Shown here: piece after piece, positions 52,301 through 60,172 of the stretch
Position numbering within the stretch: the stretch's first letter is position 1
How the letters are laid out: each line of letters begins with the position of its first letter
Origin: Streptomyces anulatus
GTDB lineage: Bacteria; Actinomycetota; Actinomycetes; Streptomycetales; Streptomycetaceae
Assembly (NCBI RefSeq): GCF_000721175.1
Contig: NZ_JOEZ01000020.1
Location: forward strand, 41,668-105,667
Direction of reading: 5' to 3'
DNA: 64,000 bases
Made by a program: the position numbers and the translations under genes
Notes under the pieces: generated by a model
The model's input: the letters and a program-made list of their open reading frames with translations, nothing else
What the model was told of the DNA's origin: nothing
The model's database searches: none

Positions 52301-53057
52301 CCTCGGCGATCTGGGAGAGGGTCTCGCCGGAACGTACGGTGTGCTCGCGGTGCCCGGCGTCCTCGGTGTGCTGCGCGTCCTGGGGCTGCGTGTGCTTCCA
52401 GTCCTTGGGCATGAGCAGCTTCCAGCCCGGCTGCAGGACACCGCGGGCGGAGAAGGTCGTGCCGTCAACCATGGTGCGCCCGTCGTTGGCCTGTGCGATC
52501 TCCGTCCAGCGGTTGGCGTCACCGAGTTCCTGCAGCGCGATCTTCGTGAGGCTGTCGCGGGGCTGGACGGTGTAGCTCGACGCGGACGCGGAGGCGGCGG
52601 ACTGCGGGGCGCTGGCCGGCGCGCTCTGCGGCGCCGCGGCGGTCACCGAGGGAGCGTGTGCGGGGGCGTGGGACGGGGCGGCCATGGCGGCCTGGGCCGG
52701 CAGCAGGAGCAGGACGCCGCCGACCAGGGTGGCGGCCAGCCGCTGAACGCCCAGTGTCGGCATGGACAGGCTCGGCCGGCCGCGCAGCTGCGCGGGGATC
52801 TCCAGCAGGGTGCACACGGCGAAGGCGGCCCAGCCGGCCCACCCGCCGGCCATCACCACGGCGAAGAACGGCGCACCGAGGTTGCGGGACGTCATCAGGG
52901 CGGTGATCTCGTCCAGGGAGACCCCGTGCGGGAGCAGCACGCCGGTGAGGAACCACAGCAGGGCGGGCAGCCCGGCCAGCAGGGCGAGCAGGGCCAGGAG
53001 GCTGGCCAGGCCGCGCGCGAGGTCCGCGGCGAGGCTGCCGGAGCGGCGGGGAGTCAT
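49320..53057 (-). CDS. LysM-transmembrane-BTAD regulator of the Tad locus
   Basis: A 1245-aa membrane protein. N-terminal hydrophobic helices (about 17-45, 60-85 and 105-128) precede two LysM modules (SYTVQPRDSLTKIALQELGD; EHTVRSGETLSQIAEDELGD) in a presumably extracytoplasmic part. An acidic Asp/Pro/Glu linker and another membrane helix (VAVTAAAVTSLFAATVLAVL) lead to a long cytosolic region. A C-terminal winged-helix plus bacterial transcriptional activator domain begins near IRVLGTVDVVGA and includes GRNRHELDEAIWPG. It could sense peptidoglycan and regulate from the membrane. ATG 53057 is favoured over GTG 53069 by spacing to AGGAG. Confidence 0.85.
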   Translation of the reverse strand: MTPRRSGSLAADLARGLASLLALLALLAGLPALLWFLTGVLLPHGVSLDEITALMTSRNLGAPFFAVVMAGGWAGWAAFAVCTLLEIPAQLRGRPSLSMPTLGVQRLAATLVGGVLLLLPAQAAMAAPSHAPAHAPSVTAAAPQSAPASAPQSAASASASSYTVQPRDSLTKIALQELGDANRWTEIAQANDGRTMVDGTTFSARGVLQPGWKLLMPKDWKHTQPQDAQHTEDAGHREHTVRSGETLSQIAEDELGDAADYMDIARLNQGKKQADGRTFTDPDDIHPGWQLALPHTGSPAPDKPAEEHEDGDHDSPAEQDDSTKDPSDTAPPEQPAAPDRDAAGSDTNRDTMPSTPAPEQTAPEQASPAPADDHTPDAEPAGEDAGPSVAVTAAAVTSLFAATVLAVLGARRAHQQRRRRHKRRIPMPEANTPSAELEHEMRANSSADGLDLLHQALRTLAANCARSGRPLPEIEAARLDTRGLELHLSAPAPAIAPFTESESDPAVWWCPARGTSLLGPDEGRDITAPYPALVSIGETPAGDPVLVNLETIGLLQLHGSTDDVTSVMLGMAVELASSALTDDTALLLSGLGAELEAVFPARIQHHAQLAAALDELRAHDALQRGALDAAGADSLLDARLSADGGDTWIPRVLMCPSAPSGQHAETLSDLLSSRPRTALAVITSAEEALQLPGAWLVPAAPGAEVQLPGLDLTVTLQRLEPHAYGPLLDLLGMANRTDDVPAPAWTEAAEDSTAATEAAGEMQAAGRPSREVPVHVSSTTAGDFATALPDFGALATAAEAAAEPGEAETAGDGGLSPEASGDSALAPDAATYPEEESAYDDFEPEWEPPANEDLGEDEGSEDLWRTDEDSALNPAVSSAAAPTSEDLDEQVTPAAPDSEAPLDFDEVIAEVLDEQTTASNTDMPDELDETSDGAASPAHLEGPPADEAPQQHPSPEAAAVQAPRPPLARVTAVTSHILAALNTPPDPPAAPQIRVLGTVDVVGALGRVESYRRNSLTEIAAWLVLHPGRNRHELDEAIWPGQRVNAKTRNTSISKLRTWLGRDPRLPADAPDSTYLLPVTDGVYSFNADVTADWHQFQDLYAKGMHHHGEDADTALAHALALVRGRPFSGIDQSRYAWAEHNIQEMISASVDVAHELAMRRMSARDFRAAASAVSIGLTCDIQAELLYRDLFQIYSETGDRAGLERTAHQLNRISTETGLDSSPETVALLNALLAANSVVGTAIA

Positions 53058-53065
53058 GGCAGGTC

Positions 53066-53521
53066 TCACTCCTCAGGAGCGCCGACGCCGTGGAGCAGCT
53101 CGGCCGAGGCGTGGCCTTCGACGTCCAGCGAGGGCTGGCCGAGGATCTGCAGGAAGACGGTGGGGCGTTGGGTGGTGACGTCGACGGTGATGGTGGTGCC
53201 GTTGCCCGCGACGGTGACGGTGCCGTCCACGCCGGCGGCGGACAGGTAGCGGCGGGCCTCGGCTGCGGCCTTGCCCGGGTCGAGGACGACGGCGTCGCCG
53301 GGAACGGCCTGGCTCTCGTCGATGGCCTGCGCGCCGGCCCGGGCGGCTTCGGCGGCGAGCGCGTCGGCGTGCTCGATGTCGCGGAGTTTGCCGCCCAGGT
53401 CGTAGGTGATCCCGAGCATGATCAGCAGAGGGATCACCATGAGGATCCACCACAGCGACAGGGAGCCGTCATCGGCGCGCAGCCGGGCGCGGAGCGGGTG
53501 AAGGCGCATCGGGAGTCTCAT
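53066..53521 (-). CDS. TadE/TadG-like pseudopilin 3
   Basis: A 151-aa protein. A short basic cytosolic N-terminus is followed by one membrane helix (SLWWILMVIPLLIMLGITYD) and an ectodomain with EAARAGAQAIDESQ and a beta-rich C-terminus. This matches TadE/TadG-type minor pilins. The ATG overlaps the upstream gene stop (ATGA). Confidence 0.8.
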   Translation of the reverse strand: MRLPMRLHPLRARLRADDGSLSLWWILMVIPLLIMLGITYDLGGKLRDIEHADALAAEAARAGAQAIDESQAVPGDAVVLDPGKAAAEARRYLSAAGVDGTVTVAGNGTTITVDVTTQRPTVFLQILGQPSLDVEGHASAELLHGVGAPEE

Positions 53522-53949
53522 CGCTGGCGGTACCTGTCGATCACGGAGGTGAAGGACGACTCGACGGTCTTGGAGCCGAACCCGCTGCCGAGGTCGGCGA
53601 GTTGGACGGTGCACCGCACGCGTGCGGTGACCGCTCCGTACGCGCCGAGCGGGGCGGAGAAGCCGGAGGTGTCCACGGTCACGGACGTGCTCGAACAGTG
53701 GAGCTTGCGTTCGGCGAACGCCGCCTGGGCCGCTGCCACGGCGCGTGGGTGGGCCTGGCCGGCGGTGCGGGCGAGGGAGGCCTCGCGGGCGGCGTCGGCG
53801 GCCGCGGCGTCGACCGCGTTGTCCGCGGTGATGATGCGCCCGGCGGTCATGGCCAGGGCGAAGAACACAAGCACGGCCGGGACCCAGAGAACGAACTCGA
53901 GCGCGATACGGCCCGAGTCGTCGGCCAGGTCCCGGCGCCACGGCGCCAT
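53518..53949 (-). CDS. TadE-like protein 2
   Basis: A 143-aa TadE-type protein. DDSGRIALEFVLWVPAVLVFF contains the typical Glu five residues into the hydrophobic stretch (prepilin-like). The ectodomain has two Cys (LHCSSTSV; ARVRCTVQL) likely forming a disulfide. The ATG at 53949 overlaps the previous stop as TGATG; a GTG at 53964 is an alternative start. Confidence 0.82.
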   Translation of the reverse strand: MAPWRRDLADDSGRIALEFVLWVPAVLVFFALAMTAGRIITADNAVDAAAADAAREASLARTAGQAHPRAVAAAQAAFAERKLHCSSTSVTVDTSGFSAPLGAYGAVTARVRCTVQLADLGSGFGSKTVESSFTSVIDRYRQR

Positions 53950-54356
53950 CACGGGTTGGACCACCTCTCCACCGGGCCCGCCGCGTGCTCGGTCACGGTG
54001 ATGTTCAGACCGAGCACGGACTGGGCCTTGCCGGTCACGGTGAATTCGATGCGGTCGGCGCTGCTGCGCGCGCTCACGCTGGGGGCGAGGAGGGTGTCTC
54101 CGACGCGGTCGAAGACCGCGTCGGCCCGCCTGACGCCCTCGCCGGTGGTGCTGCCGTAGCCGCGGGCGCCAGACACCGCCTCGCGGGCGGCGGTGGTCGC
54201 TGCGGTCTTGGCGTAGTAGATGTTGCAGGCGTCCACCACCAGGAACAGCAGCATCAGGACCGCGGGAAAGCAGATGAGCATCTCCAGCGATGCGTCACCG
54301 TCGTCCTGACGCAGCCGTCTCGCCTGGCGGCGGAGCCAGCTGGGGCACCGGATCAC
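53949..54356 (-). CDS. TadE-like protein 1
   Basis: A 135-aa TadE family protein: DDGDASLEMLICFPAVLMLLFLVVDA gives the prepilin-like Glu and membrane helix; TAATTAAREAVSGARGYGS follows. Minor pilin or assembly partner of the Tad machine. Starts with GTG three nt after the pilin-like gene. Confidence 0.85.
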   Translation of the reverse strand: MIRCPSWLRRQARRLRQDDGDASLEMLICFPAVLMLLFLVVDACNIYYAKTAATTAAREAVSGARGYGSTTGEGVRRADAVFDRVGDTLLAPSVSARSSADRIEFTVTGKAQSVLGLNITVTEHAAGPVERWSNP

Positions 54357-54359
54357 AGG

Positions 54360-54590
54360 TCACAGACCCGTCATGCCGTCGAGCTTGCCCTGTCCGAGGA
54401 TCTTGAACGCGGCGATGGCGGCGCCGGCGAAGACGACCACGGCGACGATCCACATGATCATCGAGACGTCGTTGTTGCCGCGGTCGTCTTCCTCGCGCAG
54501 CTCGTCCAGGTGCCGGCCGAGTCGCTCGGCGAGGTGGAGCACGGCGGCGTGGGCGTGGACTGCTATCCGCAGGTTCAGGTTTCCGGTCAT
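54360..54590 (-). CDS. Small pilin-like membrane protein
   Basis: A 76-aa protein. An amphipathic N-terminal half (HLAERLGRHLDELREEDDR) precedes one membrane helix (MIMWIVAVVVFAGAAIAAFK) and a short tail. It sits where Flp pilin or DUF4244-type genes lie in actinobacterial Tad loci. A Flp processing site (G/XXXXEY) is not evident, so major-pilin identity is uncertain. GGAAGG precedes the ATG. Confidence 0.65.
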   Translation of the reverse strand: MTGNLNLRIAVHAHAAVLHLAERLGRHLDELREEDDRGNNDVSMIMWIVAVVVFAGAAIAAFKILGQGKLDGMTGL

Positions 54591-54612
54591 GATGCTGCCT
54601 TCCTTGCGTGGA

Positions 54613-55512
54613 TCAGATGGCGAAGATGCGGGCGAAGGCCGGGAATCCGAAGAACACCAGCAGCACCATGGACAGCAAGCTGACGGGCACTACGAGACTT
54701 TCGGATGCGGCGTTGGCGCGCGCCTGGTCGTCGGCGGCCTGCTCGGCAGCCAGGCTCTCGGCGCGGCTGCGCAGGGTGGCGTAGATGGCGGCGCCGTCGG
54801 TGCCGGCGCTGGAGACGATGTCGGCGATGTCGTCGGCAGCCGGCAGGTCGAGCTCGTCGGCGATCTGACGCATCGCCTCCCAGGCGGGCGCACGGTCGAG
54901 GCGCGCGCGCAGCAAGGCGGCCTGGATGCGCTGGAAGACCCAGCCGCTGCCGACCTCCGCGGGCCGCTCCAGGGTGTCCTGCGCGCCGGCGCTGGAGATC
55001 CGTTCCATCGCGGCGAGTTCGGCGTACGCCATGATCGCCTGGGTGGCCTCGGCGCGGGCGCGCGCGGCGCGCCGGGCGAGCTGCCGGTCGGGCAGGAACC
55101 ACATCGCCGCGCCGGTCAGCAGCCCGACCAGGCCGGACAGGGCGATGGGGAACTGGATGCCGGCCATCGCGACGATCAGGGTGAACAGGGACGGCAGCAG
55201 CAGGCCCACGGTGAAGTGGAGCAGCTTCGCGCCGAACAGTTCACCGACTGATTCGCCCACCAGGTTCAGGTTCTTGACCGGGATGGTGATGCCGGGCCAG
55301 TGGCGTACGCGCTCGGCCACCGCCTCGCCCGTGCGGGTGAGGAAGGGCGCCTCGTCCTGGTCGCTCTTGCGGGAGCGGGGGGCCGGGGTGCCGTGCAGGC
55401 GTTCCAGGGCGGGGCCGAGAGCGGGCCCGGACGGGAAGAGCTCGCGCACGAGCAGGAACAGGCCGGCGCCCATACCGGCACCGATGAGCAATGACAGGGC
55501 GAGCGGGGTCAC
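54613..55512 (-). CDS. tadC: Tad inner-membrane protein TadC
   Basis: A 299-aa T2SSF-domain membrane protein. Membrane helices lie near the N-terminus, at about 95-140 (VGLLLPSLFTLIVAMAGI; LSGLVGLLTGAAMWF) and at the C-terminus (SLLSMVLLVFFGFPAFARIF). The helical domain between carries AELAAMERISSAGAQDTLE. TadC partners TadB around the TadA ATPase. The GTG overlaps the tadB stop as GTGA. Confidence 0.88.
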   Translation of the reverse strand: MTPLALSLLIGAGMGAGLFLLVRELFPSGPALGPALERLHGTPAPRSRKSDQDEAPFLTRTGEAVAERVRHWPGITIPVKNLNLVGESVGELFGAKLLHFTVGLLLPSLFTLIVAMAGIQFPIALSGLVGLLTGAAMWFLPDRQLARRAARARAEATQAIMAYAELAAMERISSAGAQDTLERPAEVGSGWVFQRIQAALLRARLDRAPAWEAMRQIADELDLPAADDIADIVSSAGTDGAAIYATLRSRAESLAAEQAADDQARANAASESLVVPVSLLSMVLLVFFGFPAFARIFAI

Positions 55513-56414
55513 TTGGCTCCCTCCGGCTGCACGGCCGGCGCGGCCGCGGCCGTGGGTGTGGCGGGGACGGCGCTGCCCATGAAGCCCGGCAGGGTGACCG
55601 TGGCTCCGAGCCGGTTCATCCACCAGAACAGGGCGATGACGGCGGCGACCAGCAGCAGCATGACGATCATCCCCAGGGGGGTTCCGTAGGGGGCGACCTG
55701 CTCCTTGTTGAAGGAGGAGGCGATGACGACCACGACGGTGATGGCGCAGATCCAGCGGACCGTGGTGCGGTGCTTGGCCCGGTGGGCCTCGGTGTCACGG
55801 CGGCGGCGGACGATGTCCTTGGTCCGGGCCGCCATGTCGGACAGGACATCGGCCAGGCCCGGGCCGCGGTCGCGGATGCGCAGCAGCAGGGCCGCGGCGA
55901 CCAGGTCGGCCCGCGGGTCGCCCAGGGCCCGGGCGAACGCGGTCAGGGCCTCGCGCGGCTCCATGCGCGAGTGCAGCCGCACGGCAAGGTCGGCGACCTC
56001 CCGCTCGATCGCCTTGGGCGCGGTGCGTACCGAGGTGGCGATCGCGTCCTCGATGCCGGTCCCGGTCATGACCAGGTCGGACAGGCGCTGGGTCCACTGG
56101 GCGAGCGCTTCGAGGCGCTCGATCTGCTCGGTCGCGGTCCGGTTGGGGTTCAGCAGCCACGGCAGGAAGAACACCGCCAGAGCCGTGAGCAGCGCCGAGG
56201 GCAGCCAGCCGGTGACCGTCCAGGTGAGCATGGCTCCACCGGCGGCGCCGGCGAGCTGCAGGCGCAGGACGCGGCGGGCACGGGGCGGACGGGCGGTGCG
56301 GACCTTCACCGGGCGGGCGGCAGCCGGGGCGCGGGTGCCGCGCACCCCGGCGACGATCAGCAGCAGGCCGGCCACCGCACCGGCGGCGGCGAATCCGGCA
56401 ATCAGCATCCCCAT
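55509..56414 (-). CDS. tadB: Tad inner-membrane protein TadB
   Basis: A 301-aa T2SSF-domain protein: IERLEALAQWTQRLSDLVMT, GTGIEDAIATSVRTAP and ALLLRIRDRGPGLADVLSDM are the cytosolic signature. Membrane helices are at the N-terminus (two) and at about 220-265. It anchors the secretion platform with TadC. It starts 1 nt after the tadA stop. Confidence 0.9.
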   Translation of the reverse strand: MGMLIAGFAAAGAVAGLLLIVAGVRGTRAPAAARPVKVRTARPPRARRVLRLQLAGAAGGAMLTWTVTGWLPSALLTALAVFFLPWLLNPNRTATEQIERLEALAQWTQRLSDLVMTGTGIEDAIATSVRTAPKAIEREVADLAVRLHSRMEPREALTAFARALGDPRADLVAAALLLRIRDRGPGLADVLSDMAARTKDIVRRRRDTEAHRAKHRTTVRWICAITVVVVIASSFNKEQVAPYGTPLGMIVMLLLVAAVIALFWWMNRLGATVTLPGFMGSAVPATPTAAAAPAVQPEGAK

Positions 56415-56415
56415 C

Positions 56416-57978
56416 TCAGGCCACCTTGCCGTTCGGGCGGGCCGTCCAGGCCCCGATGTTCTGGTACGTGGACAGCCACTCCGGGTGGAATCCCGCCTGG
56501 AGCAGGTCGTCGAGGCAGGCGGGCTGGATGCCGGTGGGCACCGCGCGCCCGTCGGGGCCGGGGCTGTAGATCCGGTTGAAGGACGGCGCCCCGGTCAGTT
56601 CGCTGAACTCGCCGGTGACTTCCAGCACCTGGTGGACGAAACGTTCCTTCGTGCCGCCGTGCTCGGTGCGGTCGTCCATGTGGATGTGCACGACGAAGTC
56701 CAGTGCCATGGCGGCGGTGAGGTAGGCGAGTTCCTGCGTCATGCCGCCGCCGTGTTGGATGCACAGCTGGGCGATCCGGGCGAAGACCGCGTCGGCCCGC
56801 TTGACGTGGATGGTGCACATCGAGCCGCCCTCGCCGGCGCTCATGGCCTGCAGCATGGGCACGATCTCCCTCGAGCGGACCTCCCCGACGATCATGCGGC
56901 GCAGCATCATGCGCAGCGACGGCGCGATCAGGTCGGCCAGCTCGATCTCACCGGCGTCCCGCCCGTCGACCCGTTCCCCGTTGCCCTCGCGGGCCTCCAT
57001 CGGCACGACCTGCTGAAGGTGGCCGATCTCGTGCAGGAACAGCTCGTACTCGGTCTCCAGGGTGCCGACCCGCTCCTGGGGGTCGATCTCGCGGGCGAGC
57101 GCGATGAGCATGGTCGTTTTGCCGACGCCCTGCGTCCCGCTGATCATGATGTTCTTGCGGGCGGCCATCGCGGCCTTGAGGAAGTGCATCAGGCTCGCGT
57201 CGATGGTGCCGAGTTCCACCAGCTTCTCCAGGCTGGCGTCGCGCACCCGCTGCTTGCGGATGACGACGTAGGGCCGCGGCGTGACCTCGGTCAGCGCCTG
57301 CAGACGCGAGGTGTCCGACAGGCGCAGGGCCAGCGTGGGTGAGGCCTTGGACAGGCTGCGCTCACCGGCTCCGTGGCGCCGGGCGAGCATCTGCAGCAGC
57401 TCGACGAGCTCCTCGTCGGACTCGGCGATCGGAGCGACCTTGCGGTTGGGCTGGTTCGCGTAGTCCACCCACACGTCGTCGCAGCCGTTGATCAGGATGT
57501 TCTCCACCGCGTCGTCGTCCAGGTAGGGCTGGAGCCGGCCGTGGGCGAACTGCAGGTCGAAAACGGCCTGGGCCAGGCTCGTCTCGTCCGCGGACGTCGG
57601 CGAGATCTGCCGGGCCGCGGAGAAGTCGGCGGCCCAGCGCGCCACGAGGTCCTGGATGATCTCCCAGCCGCGCTGCTCGGCCTCCTCGGCCGACATCTCC
57701 GTGCCGGCCGACTCCTTGTACGTCTGGTACTCCGGCGCGATTCGCGCGCTGAGCTCGTCCCGCAGGGACCGCACCGTGGCCCAGTCCCACAGCGCCGCGC
57801 GGCCGGCGGCCGTGGGCGCGCCGGGCAGCGCCGCCGGGGTGCGCTCGGCCGGCGCGGCCGTTCCGCCGTCCGCTGCGACGGGAACATCGGCCGGTGTGCC
57901 GGAAGGCGAGACGGACGCAAACTGGCCCGGCCCGGGGGAGGTGGCCCCCGGGAACAGCGGCCTACCGCGCTGTGTCAT
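56416..57978 (-). CDS. tadA: Tad secretion ATPase TadA/CpaF
   Basis: A 520-aa hexameric secretion ATPase. A Pro/Ala-rich N-terminus (1-60) is followed by the N-terminal domain (DDDAVENILINGCDDVWVDY) and catalytic core: Walker A SGTQGVGKTTM (residues 280-290), Asp box TLETEYELFLHE, Walker B/His-box region (LRRMIVGEVRSREIVPML; GGSMCTIHVKRAD). It powers Flp-type pilus assembly. It overlaps the CpaE gene by 17 nt. Confidence 0.93.
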   Translation of the reverse strand: MTQRGRPLFPGATSPGPGQFASVSPSGTPADVPVAADGGTAAPAERTPAALPGAPTAAGRAALWDWATVRSLRDELSARIAPEYQTYKESAGTEMSAEEAEQRGWEIIQDLVARWAADFSAARQISPTSADETSLAQAVFDLQFAHGRLQPYLDDDAVENILINGCDDVWVDYANQPNRKVAPIAESDEELVELLQMLARRHGAGERSLSKASPTLALRLSDTSRLQALTEVTPRPYVVIRKQRVRDASLEKLVELGTIDASLMHFLKAAMAARKNIMISGTQGVGKTTMLIALAREIDPQERVGTLETEYELFLHEIGHLQQVVPMEAREGNGERVDGRDAGEIELADLIAPSLRMMLRRMIVGEVRSREIVPMLQAMSAGEGGSMCTIHVKRADAVFARIAQLCIQHGGGMTQELAYLTAAMALDFVVHIHMDDRTEHGGTKERFVHQVLEVTGEFSELTGAPSFNRIYSPGPDGRAVPTGIQPACLDDLLQAGFHPEWLSTYQNIGAWTARPNGKVA

Positions 57979-58828
57979 GAGCGGCTCCCTTCGTCAGGCG
58001 GCGCAGGACGGTGGACGGGCGCAGTTCGGCCGGGGCGTGCAGCCGCAGGTGTTCCTGCACGGCCAGAGCCTGGAGAGTGCGGGCCATCTCCGCGCCCTTG
58101 CGCATCAGCGGCGCGCCGGCGAAACCGCGGCCGCCGTCGCCGCCGTGGGTCAGGACACGGGCGGCCTTCTCGTCGAACGGCAGCTCCGCGAAGATCGGCA
58201 ACTGGAGCTGCTCGGCGACATCGCGTGCCCGGTAGGGGCCTTCGCCGATCACGACGAGGCCGATGCGGCTGCTGTCGCGTCCGTGCAACTGCAGCGCCGC
58301 GCGCAGGGCCTCGACCCTGGGCTTGGCCGCGTGGACGGCGCGCAGCGTGGTGCGGACCACGATGGCGGTGAGGTCGGCGCTGCGGGCCAGGGCGCTGGCG
58401 GCGCCTGCGGCGCCGGAGCGGCCGAGGTCGACGAGGATGTCGTAGCCGCTCTCGCGCTGCTCCAGGTCGCGGAACAGCTGGGCAAGGCGGGGCCAGGTCT
58501 GGTGCAGGCCCGCGGCCTGGGCCGGGCTGGCCAGTCCGGGCAGCAGCAGCCGGTTGGCCTCCGCCTCCGGCTCAGACAGGTTCAGCAGCTGCTGCCAGAA
58601 CACCTCCTCCAGGTGGCCGCGGCGGTCAGCGATCTGCAGGTGGTGCAGGCCGTGGTCGCCGAAGACGCGGGACTCGAGGTAGCCGGCCGCCACCGACCCG
58701 CCGTCCGGGTCGCATTCGGCCAGCACGACCCGCCGTCCGCCCGGCAGCGGCCAAGTCAGCAGAGCGGTGAGGGCGGTTGTGGTGGTGCCGGGACCGCCGC
58801 TGGCGCCGCAGAACGCGATGACGGCCAT
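57962..58828 (-). CDS. CpaE/TadZ-like septum-site ATPase homologue
   Basis: A 288-aa SIMIBI-type P-loop protein. The deviant Walker A is ASGGPGTTTTAL, with Thr for the usual Lys, a departure also known in TadZ/CpaE proteins. VLAECDPDGGSVAAG and DILVDLGRSG are the switch-like motifs. It should localise the Tad machine at the membrane. The ATG is at 58828, just after the SAF gene stop. Confidence 0.82.
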   Translation of the reverse strand: MAVIAFCGASGGPGTTTTALTALLTWPLPGGRRVVLAECDPDGGSVAAGYLESRVFGDHGLHHLQIADRRGHLEEVFWQQLLNLSEPEAEANRLLLPGLASPAQAAGLHQTWPRLAQLFRDLEQRESGYDILVDLGRSGAAGAASALARSADLTAIVVRTTLRAVHAAKPRVEALRAALQLHGRDSSRIGLVVIGEGPYRARDVAEQLQLPIFAELPFDEKAARVLTHGGDGGRGFAGAPLMRKGAEMARTLQALAVQEHLRLHAPAELRPSTVLRRLTKGAAHDTAR

Positions 58829-58829
58829 C

Positions 58830-59516
58830 TCAGCCCTCCGCCGGGACGATCGACAAGGTGACCTCTCCGGCCGCGGCCCAGATGGCCAGCCGGGTGCCGT
58901 CGAGCTGGGTGACGGCGAGGTCGACCACACGGGCGCCGGAGTTGTCCGGGCGGCCCACCTCGATCACCGTGGCCTGCATCGACTGCCCGGTCTCCTTGTC
59001 GTCATCGGCCGCTCCGGTCGCCGAGTCCTTCGGCGTATGGATCACTTTGACCTTCTGGCCCGGGCTCAGCCGGGTCGCCAGAAGCCGCGAGGGGGTGAGC
59101 GAGACACCGACCAGCTGCTCCCCGGCCTTGACGAGGGGTTCGTCCGTCACCGACGAGCGGGTCAGCAGGCTGCCGCGGGCCAGGCCCACCGTGGTGCGCT
59201 TGCCGATCAGCTTGTTCAGGTCGCGGGCCGGAACAGGGGTGAGCGCCGGATCGGTGGCGATCTGTGCTTCGACGAGGTCTTCGGCCTTCAGCTCGGCGCC
59301 CATGGGCACGTCCCGGGCGACGGCGACGACCGGCTCGCGGTGGCTGGTCTCCGTGTACAGCCAGCCGCCGGCGGCACCGGAAATGCAGATCACGGCCACG
59401 CCGAGCGCGATCCAGCTGGAACGGCGCCGGCGCACGACGGGCTGGCGCACCAGCGACTGCGGCGCCGGCGCTGGGGGCGCAGTGTCGGGTGCTGACGGCT
59501 TGGCGGTGGTGCTCAT
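58830..59516 (-). CDS. SAF domain protein (CpaB/RcpC-like)
   Basis: A 228-aa protein. A Pro-rich cytosolic N-terminus and one membrane helix (WIALGVAVICISGAAGGWLY) precede an SAF domain (VAVARDVPMGAELKAEDLVE; LARGSLLTRSSVTDEP). The family is linked to the pilus periplasmic/cell-wall channel assembly (CpaB/RcpC), here adapted to a Gram-positive wall. First well-supported gene of the Tad operon. Confidence 0.85.
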   Translation of the reverse strand: MSTTAKPSAPDTAPPAPAPQSLVRQPVVRRRRSSWIALGVAVICISGAAGGWLYTETSHREPVVAVARDVPMGAELKAEDLVEAQIATDPALTPVPARDLNKLIGKRTTVGLARGSLLTRSSVTDEPLVKAGEQLVGVSLTPSRLLATRLSPGQKVKVIHTPKDSATGAADDDKETGQSMQATVIEVGRPDNSGARVVDLAVTQLDGTRLAIWAAAGEVTLSIVPAEG

Positions 59517-59544
59517 GAACGGCTTCCTTCGCGGTGCGGGAGCA

Positions 59545-59949
59545 TCAGGGCTTGGCGACGGCCTGGGCCTCGCCGATGGTGATCTGGGCGGGCTCGGCCT
59601 CCCGCGTCGTGGTGATGTCGCCTTCCTGGCCACCGCCCACCCAGTGGACGACCCAGGTCGTGGTCGCCTTGACGGTGAAGGCGTTGTCCGGCTGAGAAGC
59701 GGATGTCTTGGTGTAGAGGTAGCCGCAGTCGGGGCTGGGCCGTCCGCCGAACCGCTTCTCGTACGGTGTGCCTGCGGTGGTGCATACCTCGGTGCCGCCG
59801 TCCCCCATCACGTATTCGATCTTCTTCACGGTCGCGGTCGCGGTGACGGTGATGCCGGGCGCGGAGGCGCTGTCGGTGATGGGCCCCCAGGTGCGCAGGG
59901 TCTTGTTGTTCCAGATCTCTCGACTCGGAGGCCGGCAGTCCAGCATCAC
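59545..59949 (-). CDS. PKD-like secreted protein, N-terminally truncated
   Basis: A 134-aa protein resembling the C-terminal domain of a Streptomyces exported protein that usually accompanies Tad loci. TWGPITDSASAPGITVTATA, VMGDGGTEVCTTAGTPYEKR and SPDCGYLYTKTSA (two Cys) are the signature; relatives are about twice as long with a signal peptide. Here similarity begins near residue 12 and no signal peptide remains, so the 5' part was probably lost. It lies next to the lower-GC region leading into the transposon. Confidence 0.65.
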   Translation of the reverse strand: MMLDCRPPSREIWNNKTLRTWGPITDSASAPGITVTATATVKKIEYVMGDGGTEVCTTAGTPYEKRFGGRPSPDCGYLYTKTSASQPDNAFTVKATTTWVVHWVGGGQEGDITTTREAEPAQITIGEAQAVAKP

Positions 59950-59968
59950 CGGCCCCCGAGTCTCGCTA

Positions 59969-60172
59969 TTAGTTGCGCGTCACCTTTGTCCAGTCGATCA
60001 GCTTCTGCATGAACTCAAGTAGCGAATCGTGCCGCTGCTGAGGGAGGAACGGCCACGTCAGGAAGGCTGGCGCCATAAGGACAACGATGATCAAGACGGG
60101 CAGGAACCTAAGGACGGTAAGTAGATACCGAGGGTTGAAGACCTCAAGAATGGTAGAGAAAAAGCCCAGCAC
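59969..60172 (-). CDS. Small hydrophobic protein
   Basis: A 67-aa protein with one long membrane segment (LLTVLRFLPVLIIVVLMAPAFLTW), beginning VLGFFSTILEVFNPR and ending LLEFMQKLIDWTKVTRN. The GTG at 60172 has AAGGA at proper spacing. GC content and codon use look lower than in the Tad genes. Function unknown; it could be a remnant of the pilus locus or cargo of the adjacent element. Confidence 0.55.
   Translation of the reverse strand: MLGFFSTILEVFNPRYLLTVLRFLPVLIIVVLMAPAFLTWPFLPQQRHDSLLEFMQKLIDWTKVTRN

Noticed and set aside
51069..53249. A 726-codon plus-strand open frame
   Set aside because: Antisense to the LysM/BTAD gene. Gly/Val-rich repetitive composition and no ribosome-binding site.
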